64,000 nt of DNA from Musa acuminata AAA Group. Taxonomy: Eukaryota; Streptophyta; Magnoliopsida; Zingiberales; Musaceae. The notes below the pieces were generated by a model. The model worked only from the letters and a program-made list of their open reading frames with translations. It made no database searches and was not told where the DNA came from. The position numbers and the translations under genes are program-made. The stretch spans positions 20,871,001-20,935,000 of the forward strand of contig NC_088345.1 of assembly GCF_036884655.1 (NCBI RefSeq). The letters are read 5' to 3'. Positions 44,516 through 56,321 of the stretch are shown in pieces (positions within the stretch are counted from its first letter, which is position 1; each line of letters opens with the position of its first letter).

Positions 44516-46874
44516 TGTTGAATCTCGGATTTTGATGATGAAGTCAATTGTCATTTGTTATCTAATCTATGTGTTGAGATAAGTGTGCAGGATTAACTAC
44601 GATGAGATTAAGACAAGCAGCAGGAGTTGCGCCGGAGTCAAGATTATGATCACGTTGGGAGTTCGAGAGTTCGACGGAAGTTCGGACGGTCGTCGGAGGT
44701 TCAGAGAGAACAGATCCGAGAAGTCCAGAAGCTTGCCAAGCGAAGCTCGTCGGAACTCGCCAAGTGGATCGTCGCAAAGTCCAGGAGTATGCCGGATGTC
44801 CGCAGAAGGATCACCGAGGGTTATCGGTTGATCGACGGAAGTTGGCCGGAAACTCGCCGGAAGAAGCGATTGACGCATCGGAGCAAGCTGCAGAAGTTGT
44901 CTTAGAGATAATCGTAGTTAGCACGATGATTAAGCAGGAAAATGGGAGGTGATCCCATTAGCTTAATCTTGGGGCAATTGGGCCCCTGAAAAGATTCAAA
45001 GTGGGTCGAATGGAGTGAACCATTCGGACCCTGATTGCACCAGGAGGTGCAACCGCCCCAGCTAGGAGGTGCAACCGCCTGGGCTGTGGGGTTGAGAGGT
45101 GCAACCGCCCCAGCCAGGAGGTGCAACCGCTTGGGCTGTGGGGCTGGGAGGTGCAACCGCCCCAGCCAGGAGGTGCAACCGCCAGGGTTGCAAGGCTGGG
45201 AGGTGCAACCGCTCCAGCCAAGAGGTTGCACCGCCAGAGCTCAAGTTCCGAGCTCTGCCAGGCGATGCAACCACCAAGCTCAGTCTTCGAGCTTTGGCAG
45301 AGTGGTGCATCAGCCTGAGCTCAGTCTCGAGCTTTGCCAGGTGATGCATTCACCAAGCTCAGTCTTCGAGCTCTGGCAGAATGGTGCATCAGCTTGAGCT
45401 CAGTTTGGAGCTCTGCCAAGTGATGCAACCACCAAGCTCAGATTTCGAGATCTGCCAGGTGATGCAACCACCAAGCTCAGTCTTCGAGCTCTGCCAGGTG
45501 ATGCAACCATTGAGCTCAGTCTTCGAGCTCTGGCAGAGAAGAAGCAATCGGCAGAGCTCAGTCTTCGAGCTCTGCCAGGCGGTGCCACCTCTCCAGTCGA
45601 GAGGTGCAACCGCCTGATCCCAGAATTCTGGGATTTGATCGATTTGATCGTTTTGAGCTCGAATTTTGAATTGGGTTGGGGCCTATAAATACCCCACCCA
45701 TTCAGCACTGAAAAGACACAGACCTATACCGAAATTGTGATCTTTTCTGTGATTCTAAAGAGCTCAAAAGTGTTGTAAAGCCCTTGAGTCTCCTCCTTCT
45801 GTTCTTCAAGTTTTCAACTGTAAAGTGAGGAGAGAAAGGTCTGTAAAGGTTGTCTCCTAAGCCTGTCAAAAGGAGAGAAACTGTAAGAGGGAAGTTTGGC
45901 CTTCGCCCATTGAAGGAAGGCACCTAGTTGACGTCGGCAACCTCATCGGTGGAGGAAGCCAAAAGTGGAGTAGGTCAAGGCTGACCGAACCACTCTAAAT
46001 CTCTGGTTTGCGTTTATTTTCGAGCACTTTATCATTACTGCAAACCTCCCTCGTCACTACTGCTCTCTGCGCTTTCACGAACAAGTTCTAAGTGCTGTTC
46101 TTCCAATTCTGCATTCAGACGTAAACTCGTATTTTCATACATTACAGTTTACGTTTACGTTTGATTCTGCAAATCTATTTTCCGTGCTTTTACGAACGGG
46201 CTTCCTTGCAGTTTACGCTTACATTTTAATCCTATTAATAACTGCAATCTGTCCTCTACGATTTTACAAACGAGTTTTAACATTTAGACGTAAAACTGCA
46301 TTCAGACGTAAATCGGCTTTCTTCGCTCAATCATCAGATTTCAGTTCACGTTTACGTCTTGGTTTCAACTGCATACTGCCTTCTGCGAGTATACAAACAA
46401 GTTTCAAAGTTTAGACGTAAATCTACGTCTAACTGCGTTTAGACGTAAATCTGCGTTTAGACGTAAAACTGCGTTTAGACGTAAAACTGCGTTTAGACGT
46501 AAAACTGCGTTTAGACATAATACTGCGTTTAGACGTAAATCTGCGTTTAGACGTAAAACTACGTTTAGACGTAAAACTGCGTTTAGACGTAAATCTGCGT
46601 TTAGACGTAAATCTGCATTTAGACGTAAATCTGAGTTTAGACGCAAAACTGCGCTTAGACGCAAAACTGCGCTTAGACGCAATCTGCGCTTAGACGCAAA
46701 ACTGCGCTTAGACGCAATCTGCGCTTAGACGCAAACTGCACTTAGATACAAACTGAGAATTTGCTTTTGCATCATAATAGTTTTTGAACAAACGCAGCTT
46801 TTGGTTTTAAATTTATTATACGATTTCCGCTGCACTAATTCACCCCCCCCCTCTTAGTGCTCTCGATCCTAACA
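44516..46874 (+). repeat. Element H 3' LTR (2359 bp)
   Basis: Same length as the 5' LTR, with about a dozen substitutions seen by eye, nearly all transitions. The 18-bp array (about 46409-46755) has the same number of units as in the 5' LTR. Followed by the ATCTC duplication. Confidence 0.95.
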
Positions 46875-47396
46875 ATCTCAGCACCCAGGAACCCCCCGGG
46901 TGGCACATGGCTGGATGGGGCTTCGGTTATATACCGGGCGTTGAACACTCTTTCGCAAGTTCGCACGTGACCTTTACGGGAACTTGGTTTTGCGCCCGGG
47001 ACTAGGTGAGCGGCTGTTTGTGGTCTTGCAGCTGTTCGTTCATCCTTGAAAGCCTTGTTTTTCTCCCTCTCCCTCTTTTCTCTTGTGCACACAAGGTGTT
47101 CGACGATTTGCTTGTAAAGCTTCCCTTTTCGCGAGACATCGGGACTTGTCCGTTGTTCGTTCTTTCGATCTAACTTTTTTTCTCTTTTACAGGTCCTTTG
47201 GGACCTGTGAGAGGTTACAAAGTGGCTGATCCTTGCGGAGCAAGATCGCAAGGGCGAAGCGCGACTTAGGCAATGCAAGCTAAGTTCGCGTCTTTGCCAC
47301 ACGGGTGACTCGCGACTTAGGCAACGCAAGCTAAGTTCGAGTCTTTGGCCGCAAGGGTGCCTCACGCCTTAGGCAATTCCAGCTAAGGTCGTGACA
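46875..47396 (+). repeat. Gypsy 3' LTR, piece 2
   Basis: The first five bases are the right ATCTC copy; the rest continues the gypsy LTR to GTCGTGACA at 47396. Pieces 1 and 2 together match the 782-bp 5' LTR in length. Confidence 0.92.
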
Positions 47397-48387
47397 GCCT
47401 GGCCTCAGTCTCCAGTGAGACTGGGCGGTGTAACCGCCCCTAACAGGTGGTAGCACCGCCAGGGCTCAGTCTCCGAGCGAGACTGGGCGGTGCAACCTCC
47501 CCAGGCAGGCGGTGGCACCGCTAGGGCTCAGTCTCCGAGTGAGACTGGGCGGTGCAACCACCCTTGTCAAACGATGGCACCGCCTAGAAGCTCAGTCTCC
47601 GAGCTGCCAAGCGGTTGTACCGCCCCAGTTAGGAGGTGGTACCGCCAGGACCCCAGAAATCCGAGAAAAGACATTTTTGAGCTCCAAATTCAAACTAGTT
47701 TGGGGCCTATATATACCCCACCCTTTCCTGCATGAAAGGGCACCGAAAATCCAATCTTACTCTATGATTTTTAGAGCTCAAAAGTGTTGTAAAGGCTAGA
47801 AGTTCTCCTCCCTCTTTTTCCAAGTTTTGATCTTTAAAGAGAGGAAAGAAAAGTTTGTAAGAGTTGTCTCCTAAGCCCGTCAAAAGGAGTGAAACTGTAA
47901 AATGGTGGTTGGTCTTCGCCTATTGAAGGAAGGCCTCTAGTGGACGTCGGTGACCTCATTGGTGGAGGAAGCCAAAAGTGTATGTAGGTCAAGATTGACC
48001 GAACCACTCTAAATCTCGGTTTGCATTTACTTTGAGCATTTTATCTTTACTGCAAACCTCCTCAATAGCTTACTGCCTTCTACTCTTTTACAAACTCACT
48101 TTCAAGTTACGTTTCCAACAATGGTTTTATGTCGAAAATCGGTTTTATCGTACGAACATCATATTTCAGTTTGCGCTTACATTTCGATTTTTATCTTAAT
48201 TGTAAACTTCCTGCCTTACTTTACTTCAAATACATTTCTGTAAGCTTTCAAAGTTATTATCAGCATGAAATGACTTTTACGTCGGAATCGGATTTCAACA
48301 AACGAATGCAGTTTTAATCGTCAAAAGTTTTCCGCTACACTAATTCACCCCCCCCCCCCCCCCATCTTAGTGCTCTTGATCCTAACA
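47397..48387 (+). repeat. Element C 3' LTR, piece 2
   Basis: It resumes the LTR broken at 30776; the first four bases are the repeated GCCT. Hairpin segment about 47400-47650, TATA box CCTATATATACCCC about 47706-47719, poly-C tract near 48347, end ATCCTAACA at 48387. Confidence 0.9.
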
Positions 48388-49140
48388 AGTGTTTTTACTT
48401 GCAAGGATTTGTTTCACATACATATCTTGATCCTTGTAAAAATGGAACATGATTTAATCTCTCATCGATTTTAACTTCATTCAAAGTAAACTCACAAATA
48501 GCTGTTATCACAAATAGCCTTCCTCCTTCATAAAAAAAGATAATGACAAATGAAAAGGAAGAAGTATCAAAACCTATCTCCTTGTCATGTTTTCCTTGAG
48601 ATGTTTGCATAATTAGTATCCTATCACTCACTATTGGAAAATGACATGAACCTAGTTATGGCATGAATAAAATTGCACTTATGCTTAAAAATTATTTATA
48701 TCATTTTCCTTTTTGTTGATGACAAAGGGGGAGAGATATATGAATTGATGCTATGACTATGCCATGCTTGCATCATCGAAAATATATGAATTGATGATAA
48801 CTAAGATTGCCATATTTGCATTATGCCATGCTTGCATCATATTAAGATATCAAGAACTTGCATTGTAATTTTACGTGTTGATATCTTATGTTGAACTACT
48901 ACAATCATTCATATTTGAAATGCAAAACTTGAGAATGGATGTCAAGTCTTGACATCATTTTCAGTAAGATAAATCATGATAGGAATCATGATAGGAGTAA
49001 TTGATAAGGTTAAGAGTTCTTAACTTATCAATAAGTCTATTGATTACAAAGGCCTTGAATTCAAGAATGACTTATCTCAAGTACGGCATATAGATAGGGG
49101 GAGTTAAGGTTAACTCCGTTATCAATTGATTGTCATCATC
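48388..49140 (+). other. Element A 3' non-coding region (remnant)
   Basis: Begins AGTGTTTTTACTTGC right after the C LTR and matches C's own 3' non-coding region from 29391 on. AT-rich, with an internal tract GATGACAAAGGGGGAGA at 48718-48734. It shows that C inserted into another copy of the same family. Confidence 0.8.
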
Positions 49141-49153
49141 AAAAAGGGGGAGA
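49141..49153 (+). other. Polypurine tract of A
   Basis: AAAAAGGGGGAGA before the TGTTGTATC start of the LTR. Confidence 0.9.
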
Positions 49154-49154
49154 T

Positions 49155-50659
49155 TGTTGTATCTCGGATTTTGATGATGAAGTCAATTGTCATTTGTTAT
49201 CTAATCCATATTTTAGATAAGTGTGTAGGATTAACTACGATGAAAGTAAGACATGCAGCAGGAGTAGAGCCGGAGTCAAAGACTATGATCACGTTGGGAG
49301 TTCGAGAGCTCGACGGAAGTCCGGACGGTCGTCGGAGATTCTGCGGGAACAAATCCGAGAAGTCCAGGAGCTTGCCAAAAGAAGCTCTTCGGAACTCACC
49401 ATGTGGATCATCACAAGTCCAGGAGTTTGTCGGAAGTCCATCGGAGCATCACCGAAGGTTCGTCGGATGTTCGCCGGAAGAAGCAATTGACGCACCGGAG
49501 CAAGCTATAGTAAATATCTTAAGAATTGTTGTAGTTAGCATGTAGATTAAGTTAGGAATGGGAGGAGATCCCATTAACTTAATCTTAGGGCAATTGGGCC
49601 CTTGACAGACCCAAATTGGGCCAAATGGATCATCCCATTCGGACCAGAATTCCTACTAGGCGGTGGCACCGCCCAGGAGAGGGTCTCCAAGGAAAGCTGG
49701 GCGGTGCAACCGCCCCATGCAAGCGGTGGCACCGCCTGGGCTCAGTCTCCGAGCAAGACTGGGCAGTGCAACCACCCCTGACAGGCGGTGGTATCGCCAG
49801 GGCTCAGTCTCCAAGCGAGACTGGATAGTGCAACCGCCCCTGTCAGGCGGTGGCAACGCCCAGAAGCTCAGTCTCTGAGCTGCCAGGCGATTGTACCGCC
49901 CTAGTCAAGAGTTGGTACTACTAGAACCCTGATAATCCGGGAAAAGACATATTTGAGCTCCAAATTCAAACTAGTTTGGGGCCTATATATACCCCACCCT
50001 TTCCTGTATGAAAGGGCACCGAAAATCCAATTATACTCTGTGATTTTTAGAGCTCAAAAGTGTTTTAAAGGCTAGAAGTTCTCCTCCCTCTTTTTCCAAA
50101 ATTTGATCTTTCAAGAGAGGAGAGAAAAGTTTGTATAGGTTGTCTCCTAAGCCCATCAAAAGGAGTGAAACTATAAAAGGATGGTTGGCCTTTGCCTATT
50201 GAAGGAAGGCCTCTAGTGGATGTCGGTGACCTCATTGGTGGAGGAAGCCAAAAGTGGATAAAGGTCAAGATTGACCGAACCACTCTAAATCTCGGTTTGC
50301 ATTTACTTTGAGCATTTTATCTTTATTGCAAACCTCCTCAATAGCTTACTGCCTTCTACTCTTTTACAAACTCACTTTCAAGTTAAGTTTCTGAAAACGG
50401 TTTTACGTCGGAAATCGGTTTTATCGTATGAACATCATATTTCAGTTTGCGCTTACATTCCGATTTCTATCTTAACTGCAAACTTCCTGCCTTACTTTAC
50501 TTCAAATACATTTTCGTAAGCTTTCAAAGTTATTATCTGCATGAAACGACTTTTATGTCGGAATCGGATTTCAACATACGAACGCAGTTTTAATCGTCAA
50601 AAGTTTTCCGCTACACTAATTCAAACCCCCCCCCCCTCTTAGTGCTCTTAATCCTAACA
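49155..50659 (+). repeat. Element A 3' LTR (1505 bp)
   Basis: Same family and layout as the 5' LTR at 707-2241, with TATA box CCTATATATACCCC at about 49981-49994. It ends AATCCTAACA at 50659 and is followed by E LTR sequence. Confidence 0.9.
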
Positions 50660-51553
50660 ATGCCAAGGATATCAGAGTTGTAGAGGTCAAATGGTCGATT
50701 GAGCAATAGGCCACAAGAGAGGACGATGCACCGAAGAATCAGATGAAGCGTCGATGGACCAATGACATACCGGACAACATGATTCAAGTTTAGTAATAAT
50801 TATCTTGATCGAAGTGTGTTTTTATATATGCAATATTAACTACGAAAGGAAGGCATAAAATAAAATGAAGTCCCGGAGTCAAGAATGCGATTTCGTTGGG
50901 AGTTCGAGAGTTCGTCGGAAGTCCGGATATTCGTCGGATATTCTACCGAAACCAACCAAGAAGTCTTGGAGCTTGCTAAAGAAGCTCATCAGAACTCACC
51001 AAGAATATCGTCGTGAAGTCTAGGAGCTTATTTGGAGTCCATTGGAACATTACAGAGAGATTATCGGAAGTTCGCCGGAAGATCGTCGGAAGCTCGCCGG
51101 AAGCTTGCTAGAAGAAACTAGACTTACGGACTTGTTTAGCTTAGGAAATGTATTAGAATTCGTAGTTAGCAAATAATTGGGATTGGAATTGGTCCAACCC
51201 CATTAGGGGCCAGTTAGGCCCATTTAAGAACTGTGTTGGGCCCAATTAAAATGCCCAAATAGTGTCCCAAGAGGTGACACTATCATGCCACAATCTTCGA
51301 GACTGTGTCAAGTGGTGGTACCGCCAGTTTGGGCTATGGAATCACCGTTAGTAGGTGCCAAGCGGTGGTACTGCCAGTCTAGGCGGTGGTATCTCCTAGT
51401 GGTAGGGAGCCAAGCAGTGGTACCGCCCAGTGCAGTGTTAGTGTTAGACTGACACTAGTGGTGTTACCGCCCAACACAGGCGATGGTACTGCCCGAACCT
51501 AGGAAACCTAGGATGAGATGTTTTTAGGCTCTAAGTTTGAATCAACTTATGGT
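50660..51553 (+). repeat. Element E 5' LTR, piece 2 of 3
   Basis: It continues the E LTR from position 706 (GCCAAGGATATCAGAG) and matches the E 3' LTR around 59345-60239. It includes the GC-rich TGGTACCGCC-type segment (about 51265-51500) and is interrupted by S1. Confidence 0.85.
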
Positions 51554-53025
51554 TGTTAGGATCAAGAGCACTAAGAGGGGGGGGGTGAATTAGTGTAGTG
51601 GAAAACTTTCATCGGTTCAAAATGACTTCGTATGAAAACCATTTCGAAAAGATCTTTAACTTGAGAGCAAATGGAAGTATAGTTGATGTAAAGCAACGGA
51701 GGTAATTTACAGTTAAGATAAAGAGCAGAATATAAATTCATACAAAGATTTAGAGTGGTTCGGTCAATCTTGACCTACATCCACTTTTGGTTTCCTCCTC
51801 CAATGAGGTCACTGACGTCCACTAGAGGCCTTCCTTCAATAGGCGAAGGTCAACCACCCTTTTATAGCTTTTCTCCTTTTGATGGGCTTAGGAAACAACC
51901 CTTACAAGTTTTCACTCCTCTCTTGAATAATCAAGACTTAGAAAGAAAAGAGGGAGAGGAACTCTAACCTTTTACAAAACTTTTAAGCTCTCAAATACTT
52001 AGAATAAAAGCAAGCTTTCGGTTGCCCTTTCATACAGAAAAGGGTGGGGTTTATATAGGCCCCAATCAGTTTGAATTCGGAGCTCAAAAGTGTCCATTCC
52101 TGGATTTTCGGGGTCCTGGCGGTACCACTGCCATAACTGGGCGATACTACCATCTGTCATCTATCACTAAGCGATACTATCGCTCAGTCTGGGCTGTACT
52201 ACCGCCTGACATCGCTCGGAGATCGAGCTCAGGCGGTACCACTACCTAACAAGGGTGGTACCACCACTGGTAGTAATAACTGCTGGCGATACCACCGCTT
52301 GACAGGGGTGGTACTACTGCCCAGAACTCTTGGGAGATCGAGTCTCCTAGGCGATGCCACCGTCGGCCAAGAATTCTGGGTCCGAATGGGCTAATCCAAT
52401 CGGCCCAATTTAGGTATGCCAAGGGCCTAGTTGGTCCCAGATTAAGTTAATGGGATCACCTCCCAATCCTAACTTAATCTATATGCTAACTATGACAATT
52501 AAGATATCAATTTTGTAGATCGTGTTCCGGTGCGTCAATCACTTCTTCCGGCGAGCTTCTGGTGAACTTCTAGCGAACATCCGACGAACCCTCGGTGATG
52601 CTCCAATGGACTCCCGGCAAACTCCTAGACTTGCGACGATCCTCTTGGCAAGTTCCAACGCACTTCTTTGGCAAGCTCCTAAACTTCTCAAATTATTCCT
52701 ACAGAACCTCCGACAACCGTCCGGACTTCCGACGAACTCTCGAACCCCTAACGTGATCTTGGTCTTGACTTTGGCTTAACACCTGCTGCATATCTTACTG
52801 CCATCATAGTTAATCCTACACACTTAAAATATACTTTGATATAGACAATTAATACTAAGCATTAATCAAATTTTTCGGTATGTCATTGGTCCCTCGATGC
52901 TTTGTCCGATTCTTCGGTGCATCATCCTCTCTTACAGCCTATTGCCCAATTAGCCAATTGACTCCGCAACTCTGATATCCTTGGCACAATATCCACTCTT
53001 CTTGGCTCGATGCCTGAATCCATAG
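51554..53025 (-). repeat. Solo LTR S1, piece 1
   Basis: A reverse-strand LTR ending CTCTTGATCCTAACA at 51554, with TATA box near 52050 and GC-rich segment about 52115-52370. It is interrupted at 53025 by S2 and continues at 55561. No internal region is attached on either side, so it is a solo LTR. No clear target duplication remains (ATGGT left, GAGGC right). Confidence 0.78.
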
Positions 53026-55560
53026 TGTTAGGATTGAGAGCACTAAGAGGGGGGGGGTGAATTAGTGTAGCGGAAATCTTACAGCGATTAAAACCGAAAG
53101 GTGCGTTCGTTCGATAAAATCTATTATGATGCAAAAGCCGATTCACAATTTGTCTCTAAGGGCAGTTTACGCAGTTTGCGTCTAAATGTAGTTTTGCGTC
53201 TAAATGCAGTTTGCGTCTAAATGCATATTGCGTCTAAGCGCAGTTTGCATCTAAGCGCAGTTTGCGTCTAAGCGCAGATTGCGTCTAAGCACAGTTTACG
53301 TCTAAACCAAGTTTACGTCTAAATACAGTTTGCGCCTAAACGCAGTTTTGCGTCTAAACACAGTTTTACGTCTAAACGCAGTTTTGCGTCTAAACTCAGT
53401 TTACGTCTAAACGTAGTTTTACGTCCAAACTCAGTTTGCGTCTAAAAGTAGTTTACGTCTAAAACACAGTTTTATGTCTAAACACAGTTTGCATAGTTTG
53501 CGTCTAAACAGAGTTTTGCGTCTAAACTCAATTTACGTCTAAACACAATTTTACGTCTAAACGCAGTTTGCGTCTAAACGCAGTTTTACGTCTAAATGTA
53601 GTTTTACGTTTAAAAGAAGTTTACGTCCAAAACACAGTTTTATGTTTAAACACAGTTTGCGCAGTTTACGTTTAAACGCAGTTTTACGTCTAAACGTAGT
53701 TTGCATCTAAACGCAGTTTTACGTCTAAACGCAGTTTGCGTCTAAAACAGTTTCAAAGGGATCTAAACTTAGAAGCTAGTTCATAAAAGTACAGAAGACA
53801 GTTTTGCAGAATCAAAACACAAACGTAAGCTGATCGTACGAAAAACACAGATTTACGTCTGAATGCAGATTCGAAAAGATCAGCACTTAGAACTTGTTCG
53901 TAAAGGCGCAGAGAGCAGTAGTTATGTAGGAGGTTTGCAGTAATGATAAGGTACTCGAAATAAAAGCAAACTAGAGATTTAGAGTGGTTCGGTCAGTCTT
54001 GACCTACTCCACTTTTGGCTTCATCCTCCGACGAGGTCACCGACATCAACTAGCTGCCTTCCTTCAATGGGCGAAGGCCAACTACCCTTTTACAGTTTCA
54101 CTCCTTTTGATGGGCTCAGGAGACAACCCTTACAGATCCTTTCTCTCCTCTCTTTACAACTCAAGACTTGAAGAACAGAAAGAGGAGAACTTTTGGACTT
54201 TACACAAATTTGAGCTCTTAGAATCACTGAAAAGATCAAGAATTTGGTGTGGATCTGTATCTTTTCAGTGCTGAATGGGTGGGGTATTTATAGGCCCCAA
54301 CCCAGTTCAAATTTGGAGCTCAAAACGATCAAATCCCGGAATTCCGGGATCAGGCGGTTGCACCTCCTGACTGGAGAGGTTGCACCACCTGGCAGAGCTC
54401 GAAGACTAAGCCTCTGGGCGGTGCCACCTCTGTCAGAGGCGGTTGCACCTCTCTGCCAGAGCTCGAAGACCGAGCTCAGGCAGTTGCACCTCCTGACTGG
54501 AGAGGTTGCACCGCCTGGCAGAGCTCGAAACTTGAGCTTTGGCGGTGCTACCTCCTGACAAAGGAGGTTGCACCGCCCAGTCTCGCTCGGAGACTGAGCC
54601 CTGGGCGGTTGCACCTCTTGGCTGGGGCGGTTGCACCGCCCAGTCTCGCTGGGAGACATAGCCTGGGCGGTGCCACCTCCAACCCTAGCGGTGCCACCTC
54701 TTTTACTATTTCAGCTTACTTGGTTTGGCTCCAAACGTGGCCCAAACCAGTCCGAACTTGAGCCTAATTGGCCACTACTTGGGTTATAGGATTAACACCT
54801 AATCCTAACCCTAATTAACGTGCTAACTATGAATTTAAAGACATTTTCTAAGCTATTACAAAGTCCGCAAGTCAAGACTTCTTCTGGCGAGCTTCCGGCA
54901 AACTTCCGACGGTCTTCCGATGAACTCTCGGAAACCATTCTGCGGACTCCCGGCAAGCTCCTAGACTTCACAATTTGATCTTAGCGAGTTCCAATGAGCT
55001 TCTTCGGCAAGCTCCGATCTTTCTCGGCGAGCTCCGGTAGCATTCCCGACGAACCTTCGGACTTCCGTCGAACTCTCGAACTCGCAACAAATCCTTCGCG
55101 CTTGACTCCGACACTTTGTTTCGCTTTATGTCTTCATCGTTATCATAGTTAATCCTGCACAACAAAAACAAAACTTCGATCGAGACAATTAATCCTAAGC
55201 AATTAACCAAGTTGTTCGACATGTCATTGGTCCCTCGACGCTTCGTCCGATTCTTCGGCGCATCGTCCTCTCCTACAGCCTATTGCCCAATCGGCCAGTT
55301 GACTCCGCAACTTCGATATCCTTGGCACAATACCCGCTCTTCTTGGCCCGATGCCCGATTCCACGGCCCGAAGCCTTCTGTCGATACGTCGACCGATCTA
55401 CCGGCCCGACGTCCAATCTTCTGACATGTTCCTCCAGCACAACATGATTTTCCTGCTTTAATTATCTCATCCTGATCGAAGCGTCCTGCATCACTCAAAA
55501 CATAGATTAAATCATAAACATATATCAAGTAGTTTCATCATCAAAATACGAGATTCAACA
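53026..55560 (-). repeat. Solo LTR S2 (2535 bp), B-type, with CATAG target duplication
   Basis: The reverse strand runs from TGTTGAATCTCGT (55560) to CTCAATCCTAACA (53026). CATAG precedes it (53021-53025) and follows it (55561-55565). LTR style matches element B, including hairpin units (about 54350-54700) and an 18-bp array. No internal sequence remains: recombination between two LTRs removed it. Confidence 0.92.
53162..53749 (-). repeat. Expanded 18-bp array in S2 (about 588 bp)
   Basis: On the plus strand it appears as CGCAGTTTTACGTCTAAA units with irregular shorter units mixed in. It is roughly twice the length of the B arrays. Confidence 0.88.
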
Positions 55561-55762
55561 CATAGCCCGAAGCCTTCTGTCGGTACGTCGACCATTCCTC
55601 CAACCCGACATCTAATCTTATGACATGTTTTCCTCCGGCACAACATGATTTATCTTGCTTTAATTATCTCATCCTGATCGAAGGATCCTGCGTCACTCAA
55701 AACACAGATTAAAACATAAACACATATCGATTGGTTTCATCATCAAAATACGAGATTCAATA
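55561..55762 (-). repeat. Solo LTR S1, piece 2
   Basis: After the right CATAG copy, this continues S1 to its 5' end, which reads TATTGAATCTCGT on the reverse strand, one change from TGTTGAATC. Confidence 0.78.
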
Positions 55763-56275
55763 GAGGCCTATAAATACCCCTCTCATCCCTAGTTAACACA
55801 CACAAGACTTAAGAGCAAAAATAGAAAGAAACACTTCTACAATTTTGTGAACTCCTCTCAAAATTTCTAAGTGTTAGAATAGTTTGAGAGAGGAGTAAGT
55901 GGGGGGTGTAAGGGTTATCTCCTAAACCTAGTAAAATGAGAATCGAGTTGTAAAAGGTGGTTGGTCTTCGCCTATTGAAGGAAGACCAATAGTAGATGCC
56001 GGTGGCCTCGACGGAAGAGGAATCGGCAGAGTGGATGTAGGTCACGATGACCGAACCACTATAAGAATCTGGTTTGCGTTTCCTTTAAGCACTTTACTTT
56101 TATAGCAAACTATCTCTCCTCTTTACTGTTCTTTTACTATGCCTACACTCACATATGCTTTCAAGTTTTCGAAAACGTATTTAATTGCAACGAAGTTTTG
56201 AACCAACGTAATTTTTATTGCTACACTAATTAACCCCCCCCTCCCCTCCTCTTAGTGCCGCTCTTGATCTAAACA
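55763..56275 (+). repeat. Element E 5' LTR, piece 3 of 3
   Basis: TATA box CCTATAAATACCCC at about 55767-55780, then leader, poly-C tract and end CTAAACA at 56275, directly before the primer site. Confidence 0.87.
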
Positions 56276-56277
56276 GT

Positions 56278-56289
56278 TGGTATCAGAGC
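56278..56289 (+). other. Primer binding site of E
   Basis: TGGTATCAGAGC two bases after the LTR. Confidence 0.9.
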
Positions 56290-56321
56290 CTCATTTTCTC
56301 ATTTGGTTTAACACTCAATGA

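Larger units (their letters stand above)
36679..46874 (+). mobile_element. Element H: young, near-intact autonomous Sirevirus copia
   Basis: This complete 10,196-bp element has two 2359-bp LTRs, primer site, gag and pol in one frame, polypurine tract and perfect ATCTC duplications. By eye the LTRs differ at about a dozen positions. It is the innermost, hence youngest, step of the five-level nest. Gag and pol are uninterrupted except for the single UAG between them. Confidence 0.95.
30777..47396 (+). mobile_element. Ty3/gypsy chromovirus, nested in C and itself split by H
   Basis: It has a 782-bp 5' LTR, a primer site, a single-frame gag-pol with C-terminal chromodomain, a polypurine tract and a 3' LTR split at 36678/46880. 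GCCT occurs on both sides (30773-30776 and 47397-47400), and joining the flanks rebuilds the uninterrupted C LTR, so the boundaries are firm. The direct repeat is 4 bp rather than the usual 5. Confidence 0.9.
23231..48387 (+). mobile_element. Element C: Sirevirus copia nested in A, split by the gypsy element
   Basis: C consists of a 5'-truncated 5' LTR (23231-24129), decayed gag and pol, a 3' non-coding region, and a 3' LTR split as 30161-30776 and 47401-48387. Its right flank (48388 on) is the 3' non-coding region of A, so C inserted there. Its left end was lost at the P junction. Confidence 0.82.
707..50659 (+). mobile_element. Element A: Sirevirus copia split apart by M, P and C
   Basis: A starts with a 5' LTR at 707, has a primer site and the first part of gag up to 3296, and resumes at 48388 with a 3' non-coding region and 3' LTR ending at 50659. 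Its flanks (up to 706, from 50660) are two halves of one E LTR that join at the homologous point, showing that the whole block went into E. The rest of A's gag and all of its pol are missing from the window, so an internal deletion accompanied the nested insertions. The flanking target repeats are GCACC (702-706) and ATGCC (50660-50664), which look decayed. Confidence 0.75.
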
